NCBI RefSeq assembly: GCF_029784135.1
Contig: NC_073745.1
Location: 112,024,716-112,088,715, forward strand
Reading direction: 5' to 3'
Source of the DNA: Toxorhynchites rutilus septentrionalis
Taxonomy: Eukaryota; Arthropoda; Insecta; Diptera; Culicidae
Length of the DNA stretch: 64,000 nucleotides
Below, piece after piece: positions 42,424-54,827 of this stretch (positions are counted from its first letter, which is position 1; every line of letters begins with the position of its first letter). The notes beneath the pieces were generated by a model. It was not told the DNA's origin. It saw only the letters and a program-made list of their open reading frames with translations, and made no database searches. The position numbers and the translations under genes were made by a program.

Positions 42424-43579
42424 CCGTTCTGAATCATATTTCGGACAACATCATATTTCGGACACTTTATTCTAATATCTTGAAATGCTTAATGCACTGA
42501 TGATGTAACTATCAAATTAATATCACAATTGCTTCTTTAGAGTAATCCCTTGGTTTCACTATCATTTCACATGAGAACTACATTTAAATTATAACATAAT
42601 CGGCAGAAATCTTACAAAACTACTTATTATTGTTTGTGTTTGACGTTTCCTTAGCGTGAGCACGTAGAATTTACCCGTTCATAAATATTTAAATTTCTCC
42701 CGTGTTTCATCAGAATTCATCGTCATTAACAGTTTACTGTGATTGCTTGGTAAGTGTTTCGCAGTTGACTATAAAATATCAAGTGTAATGTAATTTTCGT
42801 TCAAAAAGTTACAAAATAAAGTGTCCGAAATTTGAATTCAATCTGTCCGAAATTTGATTTAGTGTCCGAAGTTTGATTTTATTCGCTTGATTTGAAAAGC
42901 ATTTTGTTCGATAATTTTTTTATGTTTTCAATCAAATAGGTACAAAAGTAGAAAGCTTATTTTTTTTATCCCTTTTGTTTATTTTAGGCTCATTAGCATT
43001 TTAGCTGTAACAGAGCCGAATTTTAATCGTGTACATGTCACATATTTATCATACTATAATTAGCACATTACACAGTTGCCATTTTTCGGCGTTAGAGTAT
43101 TCCCTTCTATACCATTGCAAATGGTACACATTTACACAGTAGCCATTTAGGCGTAAGTGTTTTCTCACTGTTCTTCCATTCTCCAGTTAAGACTGGACAG
43201 CGGAGACAGTCGTTGATCCATTGTTGAGTTATTTATAGAAGAGCAGCCCGATGTTTCTTACAGAGCAGAGCAGTTGTATGGATGAATCGATCTTATTTCG
43301 ACCGTGGATCGATCTCCATCGCTGATAATTGTTGCGTGGACGTAGTTATTCTGTAACAACACAAAGATGGTCAATGAGGGCTCTGAGTTTTGAACTCACG
43401 ATCGATCGCTTACTAAGCGAACGCGCAACCAATGTGGCTACGGAGACCCCAAAGTAGAAAGCTTAAAAGGATACTTAACTAATTTATTTAAAATTTCAAC
43501 CAAATAATACCTGTGCATAAAGTTGGGATCTGTTTTCTGCATCATATACCTTAAGCGTCCGAAATATGATGCAGAACGG
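42424..43579. mobile_element. TA-flanked MITE carrying a SINE
   Basis: The inverted ends are CCGTTCTGAATCATATTTCG at the left and the complement of TCCGAAATATGATGCAGAACGG at the right, with TA at 42422-42423 and 43580-43581. Several interior GTCCGAAATTTG-like copies (about 42840-42880) echo the end sequence. Minus the SINE, it is about 650 bp. There is no transposase frame. Confidence 0.85.
42960..43450 (-). mobile_element. Feilai-like tRNA-derived SINE, full length, inside a MITE
   Basis: On the minus strand the head GGGGTCTCCGTAGCCACATT starts at 43450 and the A-rich tail ends near 42960. The 15-bp duplication AAAGTAGAAAGCTTA lies at 42945-42959 and 43451-43465. The body matches 36186-36682. 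Confidence 0.9.
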
Positions 43580-44062
43580 TACTTCCCTCAAGGTGACCCC
43601 AAAGTTTTTGCTGTAAATTCTCAACGAGATTAAATATCAAAAATCCATCAGCACAACAATTCTGAAGGTATAAGCTTCCTTAGAGAGCAAAAAAAATGTA
43701 TTCCTCTTTCCAGAGTAAGTTCCCCGTTTAACCTACCAGGTTATTCGCCGTCTGCCGAATTGGGTAATTTTAATACTACTTGCTTAAAACCTGGTTAATA
43801 TTTCTATGCAAAATAACACACCTTTATTATATACTGATTTCAAGAGAACGGGTGCAGCAGTGCAAGTAAAAATATTTTTTTTCAACGAAAAATCTCCCGG
43901 TTAAAACAGAAAGTAAACCCAGAAAGTCCCAGAATGATATGTGTAACGCTAACCATTCGTTATTATTTTTAAGTATTCATAAATCCCGGACAATGCATTA
44001 GAGGGAAGAGTGGTCCATAATACAATTCACTGAACTTTGTTTTCATTGCAATTGAATTTAAA

Positions 44063-44101
44063 CATGGTCGCCACTGCACCACTGATGCAGTGGCGACCAT
44101 G
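44063..44101. repeat. Perfect 16-bp hairpin with 7-nt loop
   Basis: CATGGTCGCCACTGCA at 44063-44078 is followed by 7 bases and its exact complement at 44086-44101. A G-rich stretch with many GGTGCG units follows. About 180 bp further on, a similar motif occurs again (CACTCGACGCCACTGGGTGC). It may be a transposon end; no function is shown. Confidence 0.7.
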
Positions 44102-44503
44102 GTGCGGTGGTGCGGGGGGTGCGAGGGGTGAGGGCTGCCTCCGAGTACACGTTTTGAGGGGAGCAAAAACACTCCTACATTAACAAATACTTCATCATTC
44201 GGGCATATATCATATACAAATAATGAAGAGAGAGGGGGTGCAACCAGACACATCCACCCCGGGTGCGAAAGCTCCACTCGACGCCACTGGGTGCATGGCC
44301 AATCCAACCGTTCATTCTTCATTTGAAGTTGCTTTCCATTATGTGCGTTTAAATGATGAATACAGCACAGTGTAGATACCAGAATACGGACCACAAAAAC
44401 TTTCTTGCCGACAGTTCCATTTATTGTCTCATAAGACAGATTTTACCCTTTGTTGTCCACTCAGCTGATCGTCAATGTTTCGCCTATTTTGGACATAAAA
44501 CTA

Positions 44504-45801
44504 AAGGGTGTGTCACATCTAATTGCATCACGGAAAAAACGCTGTAGAAATTTAATTTTTAGGAATTATATCTTCAGCTTTCGCTTATGATCAGATGAGA
44601 GTGTATAGATCACGTTGGCAATGCTTCACTGTCAATTTTTCATAAATTTGGAAAAATGTCGTCGAACGAAAAAGAGCGTCGTGAATTAATCCTGTGCACT
44701 CATTTCGAGAATCCGGAGTTGTCACATCGGGACATCGGTAAGATGCTGGGAATCGTCCAATCCACGGTCAGCAGAGTACTAAAACGATACTTCGAGAACC
44801 TAACCATCGACCGGAAGGTGAAGAACGGCAAAAATGGATGCTCCTTCAGTGAAAAAGATCTCAAGCGCGTAGTTAAGCAGTTTAGACGTGATCCGAGAAG
44901 TTCGGTCCGGGATGTCGCCAATAAGCTGAATTTGTCAAGTTCATTCGTCCAGCGGACCAAGCAGCGGGAGGGCCTGCGTACATACAAGGTTCAGAAGGCT
45001 CCTAACCGCGACGAAAGGCAAAACATGGTGGGGAAGACGCGAGCCCGGAAGCTGTACACCGAAATGCTGACGAAGCCGCATTGCCTGGTAATGGACGACG
45101 AAACCTACGTCAAAGCGGACTTTCGTCAGCTGCCGGGCCTGTTGTTCTTCTCCGCAGAGGACAAATTCAGCGTTCCGGAGGAGATTCGCAAGCAGAAACT
45201 ATCCAAGTTTGCCAAAAAGTACATGGTGTGGAAAGCGATCTGCTCTTGCGGAAAGCGGAGCGCCCTCTTCGTGATGACCGGCACGGTAAACGGGCAGGTT
45301 TACCTTAAGGAGTGCTTACAGAAGCGCTTACTACCACTATTGAAGCAGCACGAGGGCCCGACCATCTTCTGGCCGGATCTCGCTTCGTGCCACTATTCAA
45401 AGGACGTGTCGGAGTGGTACGAAGCCAACGGGGTCACCTTCGTGCCAAAGGAAATGAACCCGCCCAACGCGCCGGAGCTTCGCCCAATAGAGAAATATTG
45501 GGCGATTATGAAGCAGGCCCTCCGGAAGAACCCAAAAGTTGTCAAATCAGAGGCGGACTTCAAGAGAAAATAGATTTCTGTTCAAAAAAAACTACAACCT
45601 GACGTTGTACAGAACCTTATGGACGGGGTAAAGAGGAAGGTGCGAGCATACGGGCTTGGGCTCGAAGTATGAATAAAAAGAAAATGCCAAAAGTTGTTTA
45701 ATAGTTTTTATTTTACTGTCTAAAATTTTCAAAAGGATCGGTCTACTGGGCGAATTTCTACAGCGTTTTTTCCGTGATGCAATTTGATGTGACACACCCT
45801 T
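44504..45801 (+). mobile_element. DD37E Tc1/mariner transposon, copy 1 (1298 bp)
   Basis: The inverted ends AAGGGTGTGTCACATC and GATGTGACACACCCTT are flanked by TA at 44502-44503 and 45802-45803. It has exactly the same length as copies 2 and 3. The transposase carries one nonsense mutation. Confidence 0.93.
44656..45672 (+). pseudogene. DD37E transposase, copy 1: late stop codon
   Basis: The frame is open for 305 codons, then TAG at 45571-45573 replaces the TGG (Trp) found in the other two copies. The remaining ~32 codons follow in the same frame to 45672. The catalytic motifs CLVMDDETY, FWPDLASCHYSK and LRPIEKYW are intact. Private changes include CSFSEKDLK, MVWKAICS and DVSEWYEANG. The truncation removes part of the C-terminal helices, so activity is doubtful. 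Confidence 0.92.
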
Positions 45802-46379
45802 TATATTTTTTTTTCAGGCTGGAACCGCTCAAGACAGCGCTTTTAATCGGCGACTGGTTGTTTTCGATCGACCGTGAACGTATGCAGTTCACACTTCAAA
45901 CGTAAATTTTGAATGGACAAAAATCATTTTAAAATTCACTATGCTCTTCAATGGCACTAACATTCCCAGGAGAACTTCGCAATAAAATTTTCAAATCTTC
46001 AGATGGTTAAATATATTTTTTTCTGATTTTTTTGCCGAATGAATTTGAAAATTTCACTGTCAATTAGCAAAAATTAGTTTTTACTGATATATGAAAAATT
46101 ATTGATATCTGCTTACCTGTTATCGAAATTAATTGTAATTGTTTCGTATTCGAGACTCACCTGAAATATGAGAAAAAAGAAAGGCACTTCAATTTTATAT
46201 TTAAAATACTTTTTGCACAACATGTACATCAAATTTGGTTCATATTTTATTATTTAAGGCTCTGAATTATTGTGAATTGTATGTTTTACTGAAATCTATC
46301 TGACCATTTTCTATTATTGATGCTTTCCTCCATTTGTGTCTGTAATTTACATTATAATTTGTGACATCACCTCAGACTA
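45802..46379. other. AT-rich DNA, no gene
   Basis: Nothing is recognised between the DD37E element and the Helitron. Confidence 0.5.
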
Positions 46380-46910
46380 TCTCTATATATATATAAAAAT
46401 GATCTGTTCGTTTGTGTACGCGTCAAAAACTCGAAAAGCGCGGAACCGATTGACCTCAAAGTTGGACACAATACACAACCCACTTCAAGGAGTGTTGTTA
46501 CGGTAAAAATGGAAAATTGGAAGAAAAATGATTTTATATATGACCAGAGTGCGTTTCTGAAATAGAGCTTCTAATGAAATCGACTATTCAGTAATGAATG
46601 TGTGTTCTATGTGATGGAAACATATTTTTTTCCACGTGTTCGACAAAATCAGGAACTGAAATTGTGTTTCGAAGTGATTTAAAATTTATCGATTTCCCTC
46701 ATCTATTTCTATATACATGAAAAATTTCTGTTTGTTTGTATGCGCGTTGAAAACTCGAAAAGTACGGAATAGATTGAGCTCAATCTATGATACAATATAC
46801 AAAACAACCAAACACATCTAGGATTGTTGTTACAACATAAAAAAATTAAAAATTCAACTCAACCATGCAAACATAATGTGCCACAGCAAAGCGTGGCAGG
46901 GTACAGCTAG
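46380..46910 (+). mobile_element. Small non-autonomous Helitron-like element (531 bp)
   Basis: It begins TCTCTATATATATATAAAAA after an A and ends GTACAGCTAG before a T. Close to the 3' end is the hairpin GCCAC-AGCAAAGC-GTGGC. The 5' TC, 3' CTAG, subterminal hairpin, A/T insertion site and absence of a target duplication fit Helitrons. The 5'-end sequence is repeated at about 46704 (TCTATTTCTATATACATG ... ACTCGAAAAGTACGG). There is no Rep/helicase frame. Confidence 0.75.
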
Positions 46911-49900
46911 TTCTTTATATATTTTGTTTCGTCACATGTCACTTATTCACTAATCGTCATATTACCATGAAATTTTGAAACCTACATAATTCTTCAGAAA
47001 AATATTCTTCAATATTGATACTATTCTCATGTCATTCTTTCATTTTGTTTATATATGACCAGGAGAAAAACTGCAATGTTGGATAACGTTCCTAAAATGT
47101 AAGTACTGAATTATTCTAGATTCCTGGTCAGGTATCTAGAATTGAAATTTTTTATCAAATGCCACGCCTTGATTGTGTTTCGAATGGCGAGTTAAAAGAT
47201 ACAAAAGACAAACATATATGTATTGGATTAAATTCTTGACGGAATGATCCTTCAAGTTGAACGAGAATAACTCTCATCACGATATTTGTTATTAACACTG
47301 ACGCCGCTAATTATTCGGTCGCTAGAGCTACCGCTCAATATTTTATAACATTTGAAAATGATCGAAAACTAAGTTATATGTTTCTGTGTGAGACATTTCT
47401 TTGTCCGAGACTGTTTTACTTGAGGTAACTATCCAATCGAACTTCACCAAATCACCGCACTCTAGTCTTTCATCACAACCAATAGTGCTGTGAGAAACAT
47501 CTCCAGCTGATTCGTTTACAAGAGTATGACTGTAGGGTTCAACGCTCAGAATTGCGCCATCCCTCCTTGCATCCAAAATCTAGCTCAAAATATAACAAAT
47601 GAGATCCTTCTTAACAGGATGATAAATCGGTTCGTTTCTGGTTGTCATCTGGACTCGTTTCGATTGCTACAGTTATTGCTGCTTCTTTCACACTCGAAAC
47701 GACAAATTTTAATGAGTTTCGCAAAGCGTAGCTCCTCAACGACAACAACATCGACAAAAAGTGAAGAGTAGGAAAAAAGCGGTCAATTTTTTTATTATTC
47801 ATCACAAGCGTGTTCGACTTTGACTAATGATCAACTGGATGACACATCAAGAAAATGAAACAAGCTGCGGAACAAGGCGATCGAAGAGGAAAACAACCGG
47901 GATCCTGCAAGGGAAGCGAAGTGAGTAAAAAAAAAAATAAGTAAGAAGGAAACTGCGAATAATATGAAACACGTTCAAAAGGTGTCTCAGCGTTGTTGCT
48001 TCCTTTTTTGGTCCTGACGATGACGAACGTATGCAGATTCTCATCGTCAGACAATGGGTAATGAGAACTGCAACGTGAATTTATGCACGATCCGTTGATA
48101 CCCACCCGGGCCGGGTACCTTCAGTGTGCGGGAAAACCGAAATCTGATTAAGTGATATTTTTCGGGCCAAGGGATTATACGAAGCGGCCCGTCCAGTTTT
48201 GGGGAAACATCTTCGCACCCACGGAATTCGTTTAATTATAAGCCTGATTTATGGAGTATTTGGATGAAAAACGACATCCCCCGATTATTGCTGGACTCTG
48301 AATGAAGTCCTCATCGGCGATTGCACCGAGGAAGATACCAGCCGAAACGGTGATCCTGAGTGGCACACAAATCTCCCCGGAGGTGATTAATGAGTTCACC
48401 GTTGGGCTCGGTTCGAATCGATTCTTGTTCTTTTTACGCGTCGACCTGGAACGAACAAAACTGCCTCGCCAAGTGTGTGGGGAGGGGAAATTTCGGAGGC
48501 TGTGCGGATTACCGGAAGTTGAATTCCGATGCAATGCATTTTCGTTGGTTCGTTGTCCGTCAAAAACAAAATAAAAAACGCAGATGACCGGCTTAAAACA
48601 CACGAGACTCGATCATTACGTTTCGGTCACTCGAGCCGCGGACCCCGGAAAAAACCTGTTTGGAGTTATGTTCTGTCTGTTGCTGGTCGTAAAACTTACT
48701 CCAGTTTTAAACATCTTGTCGGGGGTAAATTTAAATTAATTATGGACATAAAATCAGCAAATTGCTTTTAAATTGCCCCCAATGCCGATTTCACGTAAAT
48801 ATCGCCCACAGGGAATGGGACCGCGGTTATTTTTTCGGCTCTGGACTCCACATGAAAGCGGCAGTGGCGGCGACCAGTAATGGTCCCTGCGGCTCACAAA
48901 AGTGTCGTATTACAAAAGTGATACCTGTTTCAGGATGCGATACAAAAGCGTTAATAGACGGACGCGCTGTTAGACCACCCAATGTGGGGTTCCTGAATGC
49001 GCGGTTATATGGGCCATTTTATTCATGGCGTCGTAAAATCCAACGAATACCTATGGGATCGCCGCCGATAGCACAGGAGAAACCACCGTGGGCATTCGTG
49101 TGCATGTGCGTGAGTTACGCACGCTACTGTTTAAATCACCGTTGAAAACTTATTAGCATAAAAATTGACTGATTATTAGCTTTTTTACAAATTAACAAAC
49201 AGCTTAGGTGTGTGCTATTAGGTGTTGTGTCTTTTGGGAGGACGCAAAACCAAAGCGGTCGTTAAACTCAGTATCTATCGGATGTCTTGCGTTTTGTTTT
49301 GTTATGATCAAAACACTTCTTTAGCAGAGTTAATCAAAATCAAAATGTATTCTATTATTTTAATTTAATTCACTTTAGATTATGAGTCGGAAAAGATCTC
49401 AAATGTCCGAATTCAAGCTCAGGTAGACCTTATACTGTAAGTGCTCTATACGATTTATCTAGATCTATCAAATTGCATAAAAATCGTGCCGGATAAGGCG
49501 TGGGAACAGTAATCCGATTCCAACCCGGTTTCAGTAATTTAGAATTTGGTGTTTGAGATTGATACACATGTCCAGAAAGAGTAATCTACATAGGATGTTT
49601 CCATGCGATTGTCTGGAATAAGACTACTGTTAGCAGAAAGGAAAAAAATATCAGAACTCACTACGGTATACTCTTTGATCACTCAAAGATGGACAAGGCA
49701 ATCATACTCTACATACATACATACAACTACATACAAACCGAAACGTTTGGTTTTGCTGGATACTGGCAAAGAGGGAACCGGTGTATTTTTATACCCAGAA
49801 AATCAACTTGGTGGCCATTAGTAGTTCCTATCTAAATCTTTAGAAAAATATCCGCAGAACCCTTGTTTGATGGTTTCACACGATGAGAAGAAATACAAAA

Positions 49901-50340
49901 CCATTGATGCGACTATCTTGGAAGCGTGACGGATTGTCGAACTGAATATTTCGAAAAACTTGATTTCCAATATGCTCAACAGCATTTTCCAGATTTATCA
50001 ATGTGCAGGAAAACCAAATAATCATAAGCATTCAAAAAATATTCAAAGCATTGAATATTTGACCATGTATCGAATATTTCAATTAGTGTGGGTATTGGAA
50101 GTAGCAATTGATATTCATGTATTCGTCGATAAAAGCCTTAAGGAAACAATAAACTTTTGCTATTCTCAATGGTTTGAATTTTGAATTTATCTATTTTGTA
50201 GTGTCTTATGATAAGACACTGGATTTAATTTCTAAATCACGAAAACACGCTTGAATATGTATGTATGCTATACTCACACCAATCTGGTACATTTGGTTCA
50301 TCGAAAAAAAACCTCTTATATTTTCTTATTTGTTGTGCAT
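46911..50340. other. Unique-looking DNA, no gene supported
   Basis: About 3.4 kb with short frames only. It includes a GC-balanced part (about 48000-49150) whose frames up to 127 codons show no recognisable motif. A short CATA run lies near 49710. Confidence 0.55.
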
Positions 50341-50348
50341 ATATATTA

Positions 50349-50860
50349 GGGTGCCAATGAATGTATAGGAAAAAATCGACCCTAAAATTTCAAAAAATTA
50401 CCCTATACAAAGTGCACCACCTCGAAAAAACACCCTATGCCAAATTTCAGCTCAATCGGACTCAAGGGAGAATGGCGCAAAGCGGTCAAAGTTTGAGTTT
50501 TTTGAAAATCGAAAAATCACCCAAGGGGGGATTAAAAAAATTTTTAGATGCCAAATGTCGTAAAATTGAAACGTCGAGATCTAGTGTCATCTCGAAAAAT
50601 TTTTTTTCGGCATAAATCGGCACTCTGAGACTTAGTTTTTTTTCGGAGTACGAAACGAAAAGTATGGTTTTGGGTGTCAAGAAAAATAGTTATCCCGATT
50701 TTTCATACGGAACTTGCTACGAAGTATAGATTTGCACGATAATATACCCTATATATTTACAGTTATCTCGAATGTTTCTGGCACTTGGTCGTTTTTCCGG
50801 CTGAAACATCGATTTTTGACAAAAAAAAAATTCGAGATGACACTAGATCTCGACGTTTAT
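50349..50860. repeat. AT-rich repeat with an inverted 28-36-bp core
   Basis: AAACGTCGAGATCTAGTGTC at 50569 continues to about 50604 and returns inverted at 50831-50858. The same core with two changes lies at 33919-33946. This looks like a dispersed non-coding family; the outer ends were not defined. Confidence 0.55.
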
Positions 50861-50867
50861 ATATATA

Positions 50868-50998
50868 TGTAGGGAAGGAAATAACCACCATAGAAACATT
50901 TATTGTACCTTAAAACCTCCACATGCCAAATTTGGTTTCGTTTGCTTGAATAATTCTCGAATTATGTAGAAAATTGTGTTTCATTTGTATGGCAACTA
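50868..50998. repeat. Single diverged unit of the 36.7-kb minisatellite
   Basis: ACCACCATAGAAACATTTAT, CCTCCACATGCCAAATTTGG and CATTTGTATGGCAAC match the units at 36696-37135 in the same order. Confidence 0.75.
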
Positions 50999-50999
50999 A

Positions 51000-51920
51000 A
51001 TCTAAACTAAATCTACACTTTTTCATGCAAATGACTATTTGTTAAATATTATGTAGAGATTAGGAAGCGTTTCGTTAATTTGAACGACCCCTAGCTGTAA
51101 AATTAACGAATTTTACTTGTCTCATGTCTGTGTATTCATGAATTATGTAGAACATACGAAATATGAATAATTTTTATTTTTTTAATTTATCATCATTCGT
51201 TCTTAGAGCAATCACCGACAAATAACGTCCGGCATCTCCAGCAAAATTTAAAAAATTGTCGATTTTCACCGGTTTTAGCTTACCCCAGGGTTGAAAAAAA
51301 TGGGGAGTTAAAATGCTCAGAGCTATACGGAAAAAGATTTTTCTGTTTAGATTTCAAAACCACTACAATTGGTTATTTCTATTTGATTACCTGATGTGCG
51401 AATCTGGCGATATTTTTGAAAAAATCAGTGTTTTCGAACCGATTGAGTCAGCGCGCAAAAATGTTTGTTTTGATTTCACGAAACAAGACAAAGTGAACAA
51501 AGATACGGATTGTATTGAAGCGTTCCAATATTCTGGGGGGACATTACACATTTCGAAACGAGTAACTCGTTGCGAGATAATTCAAATTCGAATCGAATTG
51601 ATTTTAGTATTATGTATCTTTTTCGAGTTAATATTTCCAGTGTACTAGATTTCGAGCAAAATTTGTTTCGAAGAGAAGTGTAAAAAACAAAGCAAACTTC
51701 ACGGCTGTTGCAAATATCAATGCCGAAAAACAAATTTAATTTGATATTAGATTAGAATTGTGATTAAAAAGAAAAGATCGCGAAATGTTTCTTGACGACA
51801 GCAATAGGGAAGAAGAGAACACGCTTATTCCACAGAGGCGGGAGGGATAAAAATGACTCTCTTTCGCTAAGTAAAAATGAGAAGGTTTGTCTTATATATG
51901 TTTCCGATACAAATGATAAT
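51000..51920. other. AT-rich DNA, no gene
   Basis: A 111-codon frame at 51313-51648 has no recognisable motif and biased AT-rich composition, so I do not call it a gene. Confidence 0.45.
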
Positions 51921-51922
51921 AA

Positions 51923-52310
51923 TTATTCTTTTGTTCCAAGGTTTCGGCTGTATATCAGACTTAGCCAAGAAGCATTTAAAAATATTTCGGATACAAACGT
52001 GTTCCAAACAACTTTCAGAAGCACTTCTACTCCCGCAGCTTTCCACTTTCTTATTGCTTCAAGGTCTTCATTATTTATGCCACTAGTTTCATTCATATTT
52101 CTATTATTACAATTGAAATATAATTGTACGTCGTCTGCGAATAAATGTATGGAAGAGTTCCTGATCACACTTGGCAAATCATTGATGTAGAGACTGAAGA
52201 GAATTGGGCCTAGAACAGAGCCCTGAGAAACACCAGAATAAACTGGCAAAAAACTGGATAATATCTGATTACAGGAAACACTGCTTGTTGACGGCTGACC
52301 AAATATGAAT
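51923..52310 (-). pseudogene. LINE reverse transcriptase fragment
   Basis: The minus strand reads [20 protein letters not shown] followed by [13 protein letters not shown], then IRKWKAAG before losing homology. These are the adjacent RT motifs around the catalytic DD. The usual SGVPQGS has a P-to-S change. About 100 residues remain, and no flanking domains are present. Confidence 0.75.
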
Positions 52311-54827
52311 GGACCAAAGAAAATAAATTTGGAAAATGGATAAATTTCATTAATTTTCTATATGACTTCTATTTTATATGAATTTTTTTTTTAAAATGCA
52401 TATTTTAGATATTGCAAATTAAAGTTTTTTTCCGTAATTAAAAAATAAAGTACTAAGTTTTCTTCGCAGTGTATAATTTTTTCACGTTTAAATATCAATA
52501 CTCTATAACTCTTACTAACACACTATTTCGGTACGACTCATAGTTTTTGAGATATAAATTATCAAAGATTTCTCTTACTAAAACCGATAAGCTCTATTGA
52601 AAAGTTACGATTGAGTCAAAAAATTCCCAATTTCTGTGGAAAACTAATATTTCCTTCAACCCAAACGGAATACAAACATTCATTCGAATCAAAATTACGT
52701 GTTTTTAAAATCTGCATTTTTGGGACGATTTCATTTGGATTCGCTCTTATGTTAAAAATTACTAACCAAATTATAAGTGCTAACTGAACGCTTTACAGAA
52801 TACAAAACGCTTAGCACGCAACACGATGTTTGTTTTGAAAACAGATCATAAAAAAAACTCCATACTTCAACCATCCCGTTTTAATATGGAAATACTATTT
52901 CAACGGCTTCTTGGAACTATCGCACTTTGAGTACCAGCATTGTTTCACGCACCTAAAAACCACACGCTTCGGCATCCCCGAAAGCACCAAACTCAAGATG
53001 AATCTGTCAAAATCGTGTGCTCTACTTCCGAAGACGGATCCCGCAATTGAAACAATGGCACTCATTGTCTCCGCCAGCGCGGTCGACCAACAAAAAAAAA
53101 GGTTCCAAACCCGCTCAGGTCGAATATTAAAGAATGAAACAGTTCATGGTGGAGGTCGTGGTAAAGGGGGAGGAGGCACAAAAAAAAAACGATGACAAGA
53201 CAATGCAAAGTGTTTTAATTTTCAACTCACGCAATCGACATCTCGAGAAAAGAGAAGAAGCTGGAGAAGCTGGAGCAGTGGAGAAAACAAATAAATAAAT
53301 AAACAAAAAACAACAACGAGCGGTCATATGAATGCACTCGCCTGAGTGTGCTTTATTTTCGGGGATCCTGGTTTGATTGATCGGTCAGCTCGGGAGGGGC
53401 GAATCGCTCGCCAACGCCAGCGGACTCCCTCGAGTAGGGAATTGAAGATATTTCTGATGGGGCCGAAGGTAGGTGGTTTGTACACAACCATGTCTCGCCA
53501 AGTGCAGTGGGGCATAATACTCTCGAGCGTTGGAGTTCGTTTGCTTGGGCTTTATTTTTTTAACAAATCGAAATCTGGTCTGGCTTTTCGGGTTTCGGCC
53601 CGTCACGGTTGGCTGGAATATCGCTTAAGTCACGTCTGGTACCCAAAAGATTGCCCATCATCATCATTGCTCGCGGAACCAACAACAACTCCGCGGGGGA
53701 AAACGACGAAAACTTCGCGAAGCGGTCATCTCGGCTCAACCTGTGGCACTCGACAAAACAGTGCTCAATTCAAGTGCTTCTGCACAGTCACGTTCAAGTA
53801 TGACGGTTTTTATTTTCGGAATGCTCGATTCGGTTGCTGTTGCTGTCATCGCATCCGCGGATGGGAGCAACTAGAAACCTCCTGAATCAGTTAACCAAAA
53901 CCCGAGGCTACGAATAGCCTCAAGGTGATTTGCAGAAGTGTAATCACGTTAAAGTATAACTCTCAGTAAAAGGTTTAATGACACAAACCTGGATGTAGGG
54001 AAGGCCTTTTTTTCCTGTCGACTGGTCCAATTTCAATGTATCAAATCGCACACAGTCGAGTGCGAACTCAATTCCTCCACCATGTCATATCAGCAGCTAA
54101 CAATCATATAACCATTCATCAGCGCGCTCACATTGCCACGGTAGGGTGCAATATTTGTATCATTTGGATGGATGCTCAATGAAAGGCGCGTTGTGTAATG
54201 TAGATCGGAGCCTAACGATGACAGGTTTTTTTTCTGCTGCCGTCGGAACCTCAAGCATCTCGAAACGCGTGGGAAAATCGAATCACGATATATTATTTTG
54301 GCATTTGAATTTGCAGTCGGGCTGCGCTGGGTGCTGTTTAACGAGCGCCCCCCGTCTTTCGGGGGAGGGTTTTTTGGGAGTCGGGCTGTAATTTGATAGT
54401 CGGGTTTCTTTTCGGGGGGCGGTGTAATCAATTTGAGACCCACGGTCGGAACGGTTTGCACCTGTGTATATGCACCACTGTTCGCGGGGCGCTAGTTAGA
54501 CATTGATAGTCAAACGCGTTGCGTTCGATCGCAGATGATGATAGGGTTGCTCGCTTGATGGGAAATCGTGACCTGGCCTGCAGGGCAGATTACCACTAAT
54601 GAGACAGTTGGGGCTGCACTGCTTCCAACTAGCCGTAAAGGCTGGCATGGAGCCATCGGCATCGTTCGTGTAGAATGTGTATTTACTTGTCTCACACCAG
54701 AACACATTTACTTGAGCTCTTTGAATCAGCCCGGTGGTACTCGTTTCGAATGTTTACATTCTATTGATAGTTAAATGGACTCAATTACTCTAGCAAATGT
54801 CATATCCACTTCTTGATTCTCGATAAA
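52311..54827. other. Unique-looking DNA, no gene supported
   Basis: Frames of up to 179 codons (53346-53885) show low-complexity or unremarkable composition without motifs. A GC-richer part lies at about 53340-54500. I see no repeat ends. Confidence 0.5.

Noticed and set aside
53346..53885. 179-codon plus-strand frame as a host gene
   Set aside because: No recognisable motifs, an overlapping frame on the other strand of similar quality, and no splice context that convinces me.
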